A stretch of DNA of 45,172 bases from Cumulibacter manganitolerans (GCF_009602465.1 NZ_WBKP01000030.1:1-45172); one strand, 5' to 3'; numbered from the stretch's first letter, positions 24,313 through 33,898 are shown. The notes: generated from the letters alone by a model not told the origin. Translations and numbers: made by a program.

Positions 24313-25027
24313 GGCTGCTCCCTAGGTAGGACGCGCGAACACGTTCGTTCGATTGGATTTCCGCGGGGCTGCCCTCAGCGATCATTTGCCCACTCTCGAG
24401 CGCGACGACGTGGTCGACTGTGCTCATCAGGAAGCGCATGTTGTGATCGACGAGCAGAACGCTCGTACCGTCCTCACAAATGGAGCGGATGAGCTCACCG
24501 AGAGTGTCGAGATCTGCGCCGGTCATGCCAGCCCCAGGCTCGTCCAGGAGTAGCACTTTCGGTGCGGTAGACAGCGCAATCGCGACGCCTAGGCGACGTA
24601 GCTCGCCGAAGGACAGGCTTCCGGCTACGTCAAGAGCTCGATGCTCCAGCCGGACCTTACTTAAGACGGCGTGAGCATCTACCTCACGGCGGGAGTTAAG
24701 GCCGCCGATCGCCACGTTCTCGATGACTGTGAATTCACTGAAGACCGTCGATGCCTGAAAGGTCCGTGCGACGCCTATTCGAGCAGCGCGACTCAACGTC
24801 CAGCGATGTGCCTCACCGTTGAAGAGCACGCGTCCCTCGGTAGGTTGGATCAGTCCGCTCAGCACATTGACCAAGGTGGTCTTGCCCGCGCCGTTGGGCC
24901 CGATGAGTCCGAGCACAGTTCCTGGATCAATCGACATTGTGACGTCTCGAACGGCGGTTAGGCCTCCGAAGCGGACAGTCACACCTTCGGCTTGGAGTCG
25001 GCAGCCCTCCGCCATCACGGTTGTCAC
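24296..25027 (-). CDS. livG: LivG-type ABC transporter ATPase
   Basis: A 243-residue ATPase paired with LivF. It has Walker A GPNGAGKTT, LIQPTEGRVLFNGE, the RTFQ motif (IGVARTFQAS) usual in LivG, signature LSFGELRRLGVAIAL and Walker B VLLLDEPGAGM. Its start overlaps the livM stop by four bases. The signature LSFGE departs slightly from LSGGQ, which is common in LivG proteins. Confidence 0.92.
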   Translation of the reverse strand: MTTVMAEGCRLQAEGVTVRFGGLTAVRDVTMSIDPGTVLGLIGPNGAGKTTLVNVLSGLIQPTEGRVLFNGEAHRWTLSRAARIGVARTFQASTVFSEFTVIENVAIGGLNSRREVDAHAVLSKVRLEHRALDVAGSLSFGELRRLGVAIALSTAPKVLLLDEPGAGMTGADLDTLGELIRSICEDGTSVLLVDHNMRFLMSTVDHVVALESGQMIAEGSPAEIQSNERVRASYLGSSHEPTR

Positions 25028-26163
25028 TCTTCCTCCTGCGGGTTCCGTCGGCTGCGACCCGTGACCCGGTTCGTGACCGTCCGGAGCAGCCCCATGACCC
25101 CCGCCGGCATAACAAGCATGACCAGTAGCAGGATCGCTCCGTAGGCAAACGTGGAGAGCTCTTGCAGGTCGCGGAATATCTCCGGCATGCCAGCGACGAC
25201 CATGGCGCCGATGATTGGTCCGACAACCGTTCCGCTACCGCCGATGACGACCATGGCGAGGGGACCGAATGAGGCCCCGGCGAAGGTGAAGTTCTCAGGC
25301 AAGATGTACCCCAGCCAGTGGCCGAATATGACGCCGACCATCGCGACTGTCACCGAGGCTGCGACGAACGCGATTCGTTTTTCACGCGCTACGGCGATTC
25401 CGACGCTGGCGGCGAGAACCTCGTCTTCTCGGATTGCTCTCCACGAGGCGCCCGTCTTTCGTCGACGAATGACCGACACGGCCACGCATAGTGACGCGAG
25501 GAGGACAGCTCCGAGCGCGAGGTAGTCGAGGGGCTCCTCGATGGTGATTGGCTCTAACGTGAGCGGCTTAGCCGCTCCCCCGAGCTCAATCGGCCCGGAG
25601 GTCGAGATCCCAGCGGTGCCTCCGGTAACAGGTGTCCACACCCCTGCTACCTCATATGCCACCAGAGCGAGGCCTGTGGTCAACAGGGCGAAGTAAAGAC
25701 CGCGCGCCCGGAAGATGACCGCACCTAGCAGCCAGGTGAGGACACCTGCAGCGAGCCCTGCCACCGCGAGGGACAGCCATCCGTTCCACCCAAATCGACC
25801 GGTGCCGAGCACGCCGATGTACGCGCCTAGCGTGAGGAATGCACCTTGCCCCAAGGCAAGCTGCCCCGCTAGTCCGAACACTAGGTTCAGGCAGGATGCA
25901 ACGAGTGCCCACATGAGCACCGACGTGATCACGTACTGGCCATGGCTGTTGGCAGACGAGCCGATGGCGATGACTGCGACCGCGGCGACGGCGGCAATGG
26001 CTGCACGCCAGCGGAACCGTATCCCGAAGTCATCCCATAGCCATGGCTTCGAGCGCTTCGAGCGCTGGTGCTCTGTGCCGTCACGCGCGCCGTGGTCGTC
26101 GGTCCGCTGGATCTCCGTCGCGCTTTTCGCGTCGTCTTGTGCGTCACGCGTTGGTGTACTCAT
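25024..26163 (-). CDS. livM: LivM-type ABC transporter permease
   Basis: A 379-residue membrane protein with about ten hydrophobic segments after a charged cytoplasmic N-terminus of some 50 residues. Family hallmarks are LVFGLAGQLALGQGAFLTLGAYIGVLGTGRFGW and, near the end, GASFGPLAMVVIGGSGTVVGPIIGAMVVAGM. It forms the channel with LivH. ATG at 26163 overlaps the livH stop (ATGA). The Arg/Lys/Ser/Glu-rich N-terminal tail is longer than usual, and a later start cannot be excluded. Confidence 0.9.
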   Translation of the reverse strand: MSTPTRDAQDDAKSATEIQRTDDHGARDGTEHQRSKRSKPWLWDDFGIRFRWRAAIAAVAAVAVIAIGSSANSHGQYVITSVLMWALVASCLNLVFGLAGQLALGQGAFLTLGAYIGVLGTGRFGWNGWLSLAVAGLAAGVLTWLLGAVIFRARGLYFALLTTGLALVAYEVAGVWTPVTGGTAGISTSGPIELGGAAKPLTLEPITIEEPLDYLALGAVLLASLCVAVSVIRRRKTGASWRAIREDEVLAASVGIAVAREKRIAFVAASVTVAMVGVIFGHWLGYILPENFTFAGASFGPLAMVVIGGSGTVVGPIIGAMVVAGMPEIFRDLQELSTFAYGAILLLVMLVMPAGVMGLLRTVTNRVTGRSRRNPQEEE

Positions 26164-27041
26164 AGGGTCACCTTCTGTGTCGCGCGCTGTCGGATCGCGC
26201 CTTCCGGTCGGAGGGTTAGGAACAACACCAGGAGGGCGAATACGACCACACCTTGCGCCGTATCCGAGACGTAACTGCCTGCCATCATCTCGATGACGGC
26301 CAAGCCGAAGCCGCCTAGAACTACGGCGACCATCCGGCCGCCTCCGCCGATGATCACTAGGATCATGAAACCGACCAGCGTCGGGTGGAATCCCATGCGC
26401 GACTCCACGGCGACGGTAGGCGCGAGCAGTGCACCGGCGATGCCAGCCACGCCGGCGCCGAAGGCAAATGTCAGGGTTCCAAGGGTTTTGACGCTGATCC
26501 CGGTGAGTTCAGCGACCTCTCGGTTCTGGGCTAGAGCGCGAACTTGTTTTCCGTAGTTGGTCCGATAGACGACCCATCCCACCAGCGCAGATACTGCGAG
26601 CACGACGGCGATGATGAAGACGCGATAGTTCGTCACTCGTACCGCGCCTATGCTCATCATCCCGCTAATCGGCGAGGGGACCGCCAGCACGTCCTTTCCC
26701 CAGACGAGCACTAACAGCTCCTGGATAACGATCGACAGGGCGAGCGAGCCGACGAGCACCGCGACGAGTGTTCGACTCGCCAGACGTCGGAAGACCCCCA
26801 CTTCGAGCAGAGCTCCCACCAGCGCCACTCCGGCGGCACTGAGCACGATGCTTAAGAAGAAGTTCAGCCCAAGGCCGACGACGAAGGCGTACTGAAGGAA
26901 CGCTCCGAGAGCGAACATCTCGCCATGTGCGAAGTTCGGGATGTGTAGGGCGGTGAACACCAGGAACAACCCAAGGGCCACCAGAACGTATGCACCCCCG
27001 AGCACAAGGCCATTCACTACCTGCTGAAGAAACAGCGCCAC
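26160..27041 (-). CDS. livH: LivH-type ABC transporter permease
   Basis: A 293-residue permease with eight or so membrane segments. The opening FLQQVVNGLVLGGAYVLVALGLFLVFTALHIPNFAHGEMFALGAF is the standard LivH pattern, and the EAA-type loop region GFHPTLVGFMILVIIGGGGRMVAVVLGGFGLAVIE is clear. GTG at 27041 starts the gene 50 bases below the binding-protein gene. Together with LivM it lines the import channel. Confidence 0.92.
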   Translation of the reverse strand: MALFLQQVVNGLVLGGAYVLVALGLFLVFTALHIPNFAHGEMFALGAFLQYAFVVGLGLNFFLSIVLSAAGVALVGALLEVGVFRRLASRTLVAVLVGSLALSIVIQELLVLVWGKDVLAVPSPISGMMSIGAVRVTNYRVFIIAVVLAVSALVGWVVYRTNYGKQVRALAQNREVAELTGISVKTLGTLTFAFGAGVAGIAGALLAPTVAVESRMGFHPTLVGFMILVIIGGGGRMVAVVLGGFGLAVIEMMAGSYVSDTAQGVVVFALLVLFLTLRPEGAIRQRATQKVTL

Positions 27042-27091
27042 GGTCTTACCTCATTGCCAGACGGGCCACTACCACCGGGGGGAGCATTTGG

Positions 27092-28285
27092 TCATTGGCC
27101 ATTGGTGATGGCCCAACCTTTGCCCATCTGCCACTTTGCGGTGAAGGCGGGGACGTGCACTTTTCGGTCCTTGAAGACCAGTCCGTTGTCCTGGGGTTTG
27201 AACTGGTTCAGCGTGCTCTTGTTCAACTCGTCGGCCTTAAGCGCTGCGAGGGCTTTGGAGAGCGCTTTCTTGTCCACGCCGTCGGCGGACTTGAGCGCCT
27301 CGATGACTGTCATCATGGCGTCGTAGGCGAATGCGCTGTACCCGCCGGCCTTGTCGCCGAGTGCGTCGTTGAGCTCAATCGCCTTCTGGTTGTCTGCTGC
27401 GACGAAGGTGTCGAGGCTGTACGGAGAGGCCACGCGGTACACCTCCGTCATCTCCGCCTCGCCGCCCATGATCTTGAGCTGCTGGTTATTCGTCAGGGTC
27501 GCGCTCCACAGCAAGGGCACGGTCCCCCCGAGGCTGCGAATCTGCTTGGTCAGCAGTGCTGCTTCCGTTGGGTTCAGCCGAAGGATGTAGAGGTCTGCGT
27601 CAGCGGCCATGACCTGGGCGATCTGAGAGCTGAAGTCTGTGTCGCCAAGCTTGGCGCCCTGGTCAGCCACGACCTTGCGCCCTTGTCCCTCGATGGCCTT
27701 CACTAGATCACCCTTGGAGGCCATGAGCGCGGTATGCGTCTGGTCAGTCACCATGGCGATCTTCTGCATCTCCGGGTGAGCCTTCAAGAAGACCGCCGTC
27801 TCGTCGAGCGACGCCTGCTGGTCCCCCGCCGTCTGAAAAACGTTGGGGTTCGCGGTGGCGCCCTCGACAGTGGCGGAGTAGATCATCCAAACGGCGTCAG
27901 ACTTGCCCATTTGCGGCTGAACGGCGCTGGTCGAACCCGAGTTGAACGGGCCGAGAATTACCGAGTTGCCATCATCCAATGCCTGTCGCGTGACAGAGAC
28001 TGCGCCTTCGGCCTTGCCCTCGTCGTTGTAGACGTTGAGCTTGAGCTTGCGCTTTTCTCCGCCGACCTCGACGCCACCCTTCGCGTTGACGTCGTCCACT
28101 ACGTGCTGGAACATCGCGACGTTGGTTTCGCCGTAAACGGCCGACGGCCCGGTCATGGGTGCTATCGACGCGATCGCGATGGGCCCATTGTCTGCACCCG
28201 AGGCACTGCCTGAACATCCAGTTAGCGTCACCGCGACTGCTGCCATTGCCGCCACCAGAAGACGGCGATCACCGACCTTGAACAT
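27092..28285 (-). CDS. LivK-type solute-binding lipoprotein
   Basis: A 397-residue extracytoplasmic binding protein with a lipobox (LTGC, Cys at about residue 24). Its Peripla_BP_6 body begins IAIASIAPMTGPSAVYGETNVAMFQHVVDDVNAKGGV, then VILGPFNSGSTSAVQP and AVWMIYSATVEGATANPNVFQTAGDQQA. It is the first gene of the importer operon (livK, livH, livM, livG, livF). Its relation to the other binding protein at 11717-12985 is only at family level. HAAT systems beside acyl-CoA genes often import aromatic or dicarboxylic acids; the substrate here is unknown. Confidence 0.92.
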   Translation of the reverse strand: MFKVGDRRLLVAAMAAVAVTLTGCSGSASGADNGPIAIASIAPMTGPSAVYGETNVAMFQHVVDDVNAKGGVEVGGEKRKLKLNVYNDEGKAEGAVSVTRQALDDGNSVILGPFNSGSTSAVQPQMGKSDAVWMIYSATVEGATANPNVFQTAGDQQASLDETAVFLKAHPEMQKIAMVTDQTHTALMASKGDLVKAIEGQGRKVVADQGAKLGDTDFSSQIAQVMAADADLYILRLNPTEAALLTKQIRSLGGTVPLLWSATLTNNQQLKIMGGEAEMTEVYRVASPYSLDTFVAADNQKAIELNDALGDKAGGYSAFAYDAMMTVIEALKSADGVDKKALSKALAALKADELNKSTLNQFKPQDNGLVFKDRKVHVPAFTAKWQMGKGWAITNGQ

Positions 28286-28359
28286 ATGACTCCTCAGGGA
28301 CCGTTGAAGATTCGGGATGAGTGAAATCTCGACCCCGGGTTGCGATGACTATAGGACGG

Positions 28360-28380
28360 ACCTTACAGTCCGGTAAAGGT
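28360..28380. promoter_or_regulatory. Operator-like palindrome between livK and the acyl-CoA ligase
   Basis: ACCTTACAGTCCGGTAAAGG lies in the divergent gap of 230 bp. Its arms (CCTTAC and GTAAAGG) are inverted with a one-base slip, and an overlapping CGGAC/GTCCG pair is also present. The second TetR gene at 33326 is the last gene of the right-hand operon and is the natural candidate to bind here. It does not resemble the block A operator. Confidence 0.45.
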
Positions 28381-28516
28381 TCTGTGTCAACTTTTCTAAG
28401 CAACCTATTTACGCCTCAGGAGGCGTCGATCCGGACCGTCAGCGTCCTGCTTATGCAGCCAGCTTCCCGGGCTGCTTCGAGCGTTGAGTCCATATATGCA
28501 GAGGATTGGGGCCTCC

Positions 28517-30127
28517 ATGGCGCGACTTCCCAACTTTGATGACCGCACCCTGAGCTTTGCGTTCGAGCGCGTGCTCAACGATCGTCCAGACGCGGTCGCC
28601 TTCATTGACAACAATCGTCAACTGACCTTCGAGCACTCCTACCGCTTGAGCCTGCAATTCAGCGGCGGATTGGCGAACCTTGGAGTCGGGCGCGCAGAAC
28701 CGGTAGCGCTCCTGCTGGACAACTCCCTCGACATGCAGCACGCGTGGTCGGGTATCGGCCTCGGTGGTGGTATCGAGGTACCGATCAATACCGCCCACAG
28801 AGGGCACTTCTTGACGCACATGCTTAACGACTCCAGCGCGCGGACGCTGGTGGTGGAGGACGCGTACGTCGATCGGCTGACCCTGATCGCCGAGGAGCTC
28901 CAGAGCCTGCAGACCCTCGTCGTGCGCGGCGATGTCCGCGCAGCTGACGAGCTCCGCGGTCGTTATCGCGTGATCCCGTTGGAAGAAGTCCAGTCGGCAG
29001 CCCCGATCAGTCCGCGACCGAATGACCCGAGTGAGCTCATCGCCTACATGTACACGTCGGGGACCACTGGGCCCTCGAAGGGCGTTGAGATCAGCCATGT
29101 GCACGCGTACACGTACTCATCTCGCGAGGACGGGCCCTACGCCCCCACGCCTGCAGATCGAGTACTCGTGACGCTGCCGATGTTCCACCTCGCCGGGCAA
29201 TGGGTCGGCTGCTATGGATCGGTCATCCACCAGAATTCATGTGTGATCGAGACGGGCTTCTCGGCTAGCCGTTTCTGGCCCACCGTTCGTCGTCACGGTG
29301 TCACCTATACGACACTGCTCGGAGCGATGGCCGAGATCCTCCAGCAACAGCCGCGGCAGGACGACGACGCCGACAACCCACTGGTCTACGCCACAATGCA
29401 TCCCCTAGCGACCGACGTCTACGGCTTCGCAGAGCGGTTCGACATCGAGATCGGCACAGGGTACGGGATGAGCGAAATTGGCGCCGTCATGTCGAACACG
29501 TGGGCGACCTTGGTTCCTGGTGAAGCTGGACTCGGTCGCGAGGGATACGAGTTGAAGGTAATGCGAGCAGACGGCTCACCGGCATCGGTCGGTGAGGTCG
29601 GTGAGCTTTGGGTCCGCCCCGAAGACCCTCGGATGGTCATGCGGGCGTATCACGGTCTCCCCGAGAAGACTGCAGAAACAATCGTCGATGGATGGGTGCA
29701 CACCGGTGACGCCTTCAAAGTAGACGCGGACGGTCACTTCTTCTTCATCGACCGGATGAAGGACGCCTTGCGACGCCGCGGGGAGAACATCTCCAGCTTC
29801 GAGGTCGAGAAGGCCATCAACGAGCATCCACAGGTCTACGAAAGCGCAGTGGTGGGCGTGCCGTCAGAGCTGTCCGAGGACGACATCAAAGCGGTTGTGG
29901 TCCCCCGCCCGGGCGAAGTCATCGATTTCCGCGAGCTCACCGAGTTTCTTGCTCAGCGGATGCCGTACTTCATGGTTCCGCGCTACTTCCAAACAACGAC
30001 CGACCTACCGCGAACACCGACGCTGAAGGTGCAAAAACAGGTGTTGCGCGATGCAGGATCCACCGCAGACGTCTGGGACCGTGAGGCCGCCGGCGTACGA
30101 GTTACCAAGGACGGCCGAGTTGCCTAG
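28517..30127 (+). CDS. AMP-forming acyl-CoA ligase (acyl-CoA synthetase)
   Basis: A 536-residue member of the adenylate-forming ANL superfamily that activates a carboxylic acid to its CoA thioester through an acyl-AMP. The P-loop motif YTSGTTGPSKGVE lies near residue 178, the A5-type GYGMSEIG near 315, and the late motifs VDGWVHTGDAFKVDADGHFFFIDRMKD and RRRGENISSFEVEKAI follow. The PTLKVQKQ end carries the catalytic Lys. The ATG at 28517 was chosen because it has the conserved start region and AGAGGA upstream; 28496 is an alternative. It is the first gene of a three-gene operon with the carboxylase and TetR. Its CrotB/caiC-like short N-terminus suggests a medium or carnitine-like acid, but this is not firm. 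Confidence 0.9.
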   Translation: MARLPNFDDRTLSFAFERVLNDRPDAVAFIDNNRQLTFEHSYRLSLQFSGGLANLGVGRAEPVALLLDNSLDMQHAWSGIGLGGGIEVPINTAHRGHFLTHMLNDSSARTLVVEDAYVDRLTLIAEELQSLQTLVVRGDVRAADELRGRYRVIPLEEVQSAAPISPRPNDPSELIAYMYTSGTTGPSKGVEISHVHAYTYSSREDGPYAPTPADRVLVTLPMFHLAGQWVGCYGSVIHQNSCVIETGFSASRFWPTVRRHGVTYTTLLGAMAEILQQQPRQDDDADNPLVYATMHPLATDVYGFAERFDIEIGTGYGMSEIGAVMSNTWATLVPGEAGLGREGYELKVMRADGSPASVGEVGELWVRPEDPRMVMRAYHGLPEKTAETIVDGWVHTGDAFKVDADGHFFFIDRMKDALRRRGENISSFEVEKAINEHPQVYESAVVGVPSELSEDDIKAVVVPRPGEVIDFRELTEFLAQRMPYFMVPRYFQTTTDLPRTPTLKVQKQVLRDAGSTADVWDREAAGVRVTKDGRVA

Positions 30128-33100
30128 AATCCTCATCGCGAACCGTGGCGAGATCGCCATTCGCCTCATCGACGCTGCGCACGGACTGGGTTTCGAGACC
30201 GTCTCGGTTGCGCCGAAGGACGATGAAAAGTCGCCTCACGCGTCCCGTGCGACGGAACGTATCGAGCTCCCTGGTGCCGGGCCCGCTGCCTATCTCGACA
30301 TCGACGCGGTATGTGCAGCAGTCAAGGAAGCAAACGTCGATGGGGTGCACCCTGGCTACGGATTCCTCTCCGAGAACGCCGAGTTCGCGCGCCGCTTGAC
30401 GGCTTCGGGTGTCACGTTCATCGGTCCATCGTCAGAGGCTCTGGAGATCTTCGGGAACAAGGCCACGGCCCGTGAGCTTGCTGCGGCCAACTCCATACCG
30501 ATGCTGGCGGCCACCGATGGACCCATCACCGCGTCCGAGGCACGAGCATTCCTCGAGCACCTCGGGCCCGACGGGGCGATGATGCTTAAGGCGGTTGCCG
30601 GAGGCGGGGGCCGTGGAATGGCGCCGGTGACCGCGAGCAGCGACATCGCCAAGGTGTTCAAGCGGTGTTCTTCCGAGGCCACCGCGGCCTTCGGCGAAGG
30701 TGCGCTATACGCAGAACAACTGCTACGCGACGCTCGACATGTCGAGATGCAGGTCGTCGCTGACGCTCAGGGCAACACCGTTGTGCTTGGCAGCCGGGAT
30801 TGCTCAACGCAGCGCCGGCGGCAGAAGATTATTGAGATCGCCCCAGCAATCTGGACCTCCCCCGACCTGCTTGGGCGCATGAAAGAGGACGCTCGCCGTC
30901 TGGTGTCATCAACGTGTTACTCCGGCCTAGCCACTGTGGAGTTTCTTGTCAGTGAAGACCGCTACTACTTCCTCGAGGTAAACCCACGACTTCAGGTGGA
31001 ACATACCGTGACCGAAGCCGTCACCGGAGTTGACCTCGTGGACGCCAGCATCCGGATCGGCTTCGGAAGCTCTCTAGTGGACCTGGGCCTGAGTTGCCCG
31101 CCCCCGGAGAATGGAGTTGCGATCCAGGCGCGGGTCAACGCCGAGACGCTCAGCGCAGATGGCACCGTCGTCCCCAGTGGCGGCTTCCTGCAGCAGTTCC
31201 AACCGCCGCTGGGCGCGCACGTGCGAGTGGATACCTACGCCCGCGTCGGAGTTCCAGTTAGCGCCCGTTACGACAGTCTTCTGGCGAAGGTCATTGTGAC
31301 GGGTGACGATTTCACCGCAGCCAATCAGCGGCTCGGTCGTGCTCTGACCGACTTGTCGGTTGAGGGCACCCGAACGAACCGGTCACTGTTGCACCGCCTT
31401 TCTGGTTCGGAGGACTTCCGGGCAGGACGCATCAGTACATCCTTCGTCGATGACAACCTTCCACGTCTTCTCGCGGACGATGCTGGCCCGGACGGCTCAC
31501 CGCTTCTGGAAGAAGAGGCCCGTGATGCCGAGCGGTCTCGCCTTCACGGCAATGTGGAGCTTCCCGATGACGCTTTCGGCCCACCCCTTCACCTCAGCGG
31601 CGTCGTGGTCCAGATCAACGTTCGTGAAGGCGACGTTGTGACAGCTGGAACGGAGCTGCTGATTGTTGAAGCCATGAAGATGCAGCATGCGGTTGTGGCT
31701 GACCAAGGTGGTCGAGTGACGGCGATCGTCGCGGAGGTGGGAGAGTTCCTCGAGACCGGCAATGTAGCGGTATGGCTGACGCCCGAGGACCTGGCCGAAT
31801 CGGACGAGCAGGCCACCCCAGAGACCGACCTCGATGAGATCCGCGCGGATCTTGCCCAGGCCATCGAGCTGCATCAGTACGGCCTTGATGAGGGTCGTCA
31901 TGATGTGGTCGCGGGATGGCATGCGAAGGGACGCCGCACAGCTCGAGAGAACATCGATTCTCTGGTCGACCCGGGCACCTTCGTCGAGTACGGGGCCCTG
32001 GCTATCGCCGCCCAGCGCGGTAGACGCTCCGAACGAGATCTCATTGAAAACACGCCAGCGGACGGCATCGTGCTCGGCACCGCCCAGGTCCACGGAACGC
32101 CGATCGCGGTCTTCGCGTACGACTACACGGTCCTGGCGGGCACCCAGGGCTATGCCAATCACCGCAAGATGGACAGGCTCTTCCGCGTCGCGGAGAAGCT
32201 GAGCCTACCGATCGTGATATTCGCCGAAGGTGGTGGCGGCAGGCCAGGTGACACAGACAAGCCGGCCGGACCGGGCCTGATCAGCGATACGTTCCTGCTG
32301 GTCTCCAGCATGGCCGGACGCGTTCCGATCATCGGCGTAGTGGCCGGATACAGCTTCGCCGGAAACGCAGCACTGCTCGGAGCATGCGACGTAGTCATCG
32401 CCACCAAGGACAGCAGCATCGGAATGGGTGGTCCGGCAATGATCGAAGGTGGCGGACTCGGCGTCCACCATCCCGCAGATGTCGGCCCGATAAATGTCCA
32501 GTACGCCAACGGTGTCGTTGACATCGTGGCCGATGACGAACACCATGCGGTCGCCGCATGCAAGAAAGTGCTGGGACTTTTGTCGAACCAGCACTGCCCG
32601 GCCACCGCCCCAGTTGACCAGCGACTGCTCCGGCACCTCGTGCCGGAGAACCGGCTACGCAGCTACAACATGCGCCCCGTGATCGAAACAGTCGTCGATC
32701 CCGACAGTCTCATCGAGCTCCGGCAGGGATTCGGACAAGGGATCATCACAAGCCTGGCACGTATCGGAGGTCAAGTCGTCGGAATTCTTGCCAACAACCC
32801 CCACCACCTCGGCGGCGCAATCGACGCCCCCGGCTCCGATAAGGCAGAGCGTTTCCTCACCATGTGCGAGGCCCGAGGTCTCCCAGTGATCAGCTTCTGT
32901 GACACACCTGGATTCATGGTCGGACCGGATTCAGAACGCGAAGCCACGGTGCGACGATTTGGTGCGATGTTCGTTGCCGGCGCCCGGTTGACGACACCCC
33001 TGATCATGATCGTTACTCGCAAGGGATATGGGCTCGGCGCGATGGCGATGGCCGGTGGCAACATGCACGCGCCAGTTCTGACCATCTCGTGGCCCACCGG

Positions 33101-33332
33101 CGAGTTCGGCGGGATGGGCTTGGAGGGTGCCGTACGACTGGGATACCGCAAGGAACTCGACGCTATCGAGGACCCACAGAAGCGCAAGCAACGCTACGAC
33201 GAACTACTGGCCGAGATGTACGACGCCGGAAAAGCGGTTCGGATGGCGGCCGCGTACGAGATTGATGACGTTATCGACCCCGCAGACACCCGTACCCTGA
33301 TCCTCCAAACGCTTAAAGTGGCAAGATGCTGA
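30120..33332 (+). CDS. Single-chain biotin-dependent acyl-CoA carboxylase
   Basis: This about 1070-residue protein carries all three parts of an acyl-CoA carboxylase in one chain. The biotin carboxylase (about 1-450) shows RILIANRGEIAIR, GGGGRGM near residue 160 and FLEVNPRLQVEHTVTEAVTGVDL near 283. The biotin carrier has VEAMKMQHA near 515, with the biotinylated Lys in AMKM. The carboxyltransferase (about 570-1065) has ARENIDSLVDPGTFVEYGALA, GYSFAGNAALLGACDVVIAT and FCDTPGFMVGP. Such one-chain enzymes (the long-chain acyl-CoA carboxylase class) form large homo-oligomers. TTG at 30120 is preferred: AAGGA lies upstream and it overlaps the ligase stop. An ATG at 30051 gives a longer form. The substrate is not known. 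Confidence 0.9.
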   Translation: MPRILIANRGEIAIRLIDAAHGLGFETVSVAPKDDEKSPHASRATERIELPGAGPAAYLDIDAVCAAVKEANVDGVHPGYGFLSENAEFARRLTASGVTFIGPSSEALEIFGNKATARELAAANSIPMLAATDGPITASEARAFLEHLGPDGAMMLKAVAGGGGRGMAPVTASSDIAKVFKRCSSEATAAFGEGALYAEQLLRDARHVEMQVVADAQGNTVVLGSRDCSTQRRRQKIIEIAPAIWTSPDLLGRMKEDARRLVSSTCYSGLATVEFLVSEDRYYFLEVNPRLQVEHTVTEAVTGVDLVDASIRIGFGSSLVDLGLSCPPPENGVAIQARVNAETLSADGTVVPSGGFLQQFQPPLGAHVRVDTYARVGVPVSARYDSLLAKVIVTGDDFTAANQRLGRALTDLSVEGTRTNRSLLHRLSGSEDFRAGRISTSFVDDNLPRLLADDAGPDGSPLLEEEARDAERSRLHGNVELPDDAFGPPLHLSGVVVQINVREGDVVTAGTELLIVEAMKMQHAVVADQGGRVTAIVAEVGEFLETGNVAVWLTPEDLAESDEQATPETDLDEIRADLAQAIELHQYGLDEGRHDVVAGWHAKGRRTARENIDSLVDPGTFVEYGALAIAAQRGRRSERDLIENTPADGIVLGTAQVHGTPIAVFAYDYTVLAGTQGYANHRKMDRLFRVAEKLSLPIVIFAEGGGGRPGDTDKPAGPGLISDTFLLVSSMAGRVPIIGVVAGYSFAGNAALLGACDVVIATKDSSIGMGGPAMIEGGGLGVHHPADVGPINVQYANGVVDIVADDEHHAVAACKKVLGLLSNQHCPATAPVDQRLLRHLVPENRLRSYNMRPVIETVVDPDSLIELRQGFGQGIITSLARIGGQVVGILANNPHHLGGAIDAPGSDKAERFLTMCEARGLPVISFCDTPGFMVGPDSEREATVRRFGAMFVAGARLTTPLIMIVTRKGYGLGAMAMAGGNMHAPVLTISWPTGEFGGMGLEGAVRLGYRKELDAIEDPQKRKQRYDELLAEMYDAGKAVRMAAAYEIDDVIDPADTRTLILQTLKVARC

Positions 33333-33898
33333 AAGACCGCCGACGTGCGATCGCCGACGCTGCGAGTCAGGTGTTCGCCGAAGCGGGATACGCGCAAGCG
33401 AGCATTACGGCAATCGCGGATGCAAGCGGCGTCACCCGTCCCACGATTTATACCTACTTCGAGTCCAAGTACGACATCCTGCGCGCGGTCGCTGAACAGG
33501 TCCGTGACGAGGTTCTTCAGGCCCAGGAAAACGTCGGCGAGGACCCCGAAGAAATTCTTCGGACAACGACGAGCGCTAACCTTCGACAACGGGCACGTCA
33601 CTATGGGGTCTTGACTGTCATCCAGCACGAAGCTCTGAGCGATCCCGTATTCGAGCGGCTACTTGATGATGTAAACGCACGAGCAATGAAACGGCATCGC
33701 CGGTTCATCGAGCGCCTGCAAGCGCAGGGGAGAGCACGACCACTCCTCACCCCCGAGGCCATCGTCGAGATCAACCTCGGGACCACCCAACGCATGGCGC
33801 AACTAGTGTGGCGCGATCCGGCACGTGAGGAATGGTGTGCGGAAGTAATCTTCCAGTCCCTAACGCAGATGATCAATCTCGTGAACGACCCAAGCTGA
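33326..33898 (+). CDS. TetR-family regulator of the ligase-carboxylase operon
   Basis: The 190-residue protein starts with a clear TetR DNA-binding domain (RRRAIADAASQVFAEAGYAQASITAIADASGVTRPTIYTYFESKYDILRAVA). The second domain is the variable ligand-binding part. The ATG overlaps the carboxylase stop by seven bases, so it is co-transcribed and translationally coupled. A likely target is the palindrome at 28360 in the divergent promoter region of this operon. The last 20 residues run normally to a TGA, and the IS3 junction begins just after. Confidence 0.88.
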   Translation: MLKDRRRAIADAASQVFAEAGYAQASITAIADASGVTRPTIYTYFESKYDILRAVAEQVRDEVLQAQENVGEDPEEILRTTTSANLRQRARHYGVLTVIQHEALSDPVFERLLDDVNARAMKRHRRFIERLQAQGRARPLLTPEAIVEINLGTTQRMAQLVWRDPAREEWCAEVIFQSLTQMINLVNDPS

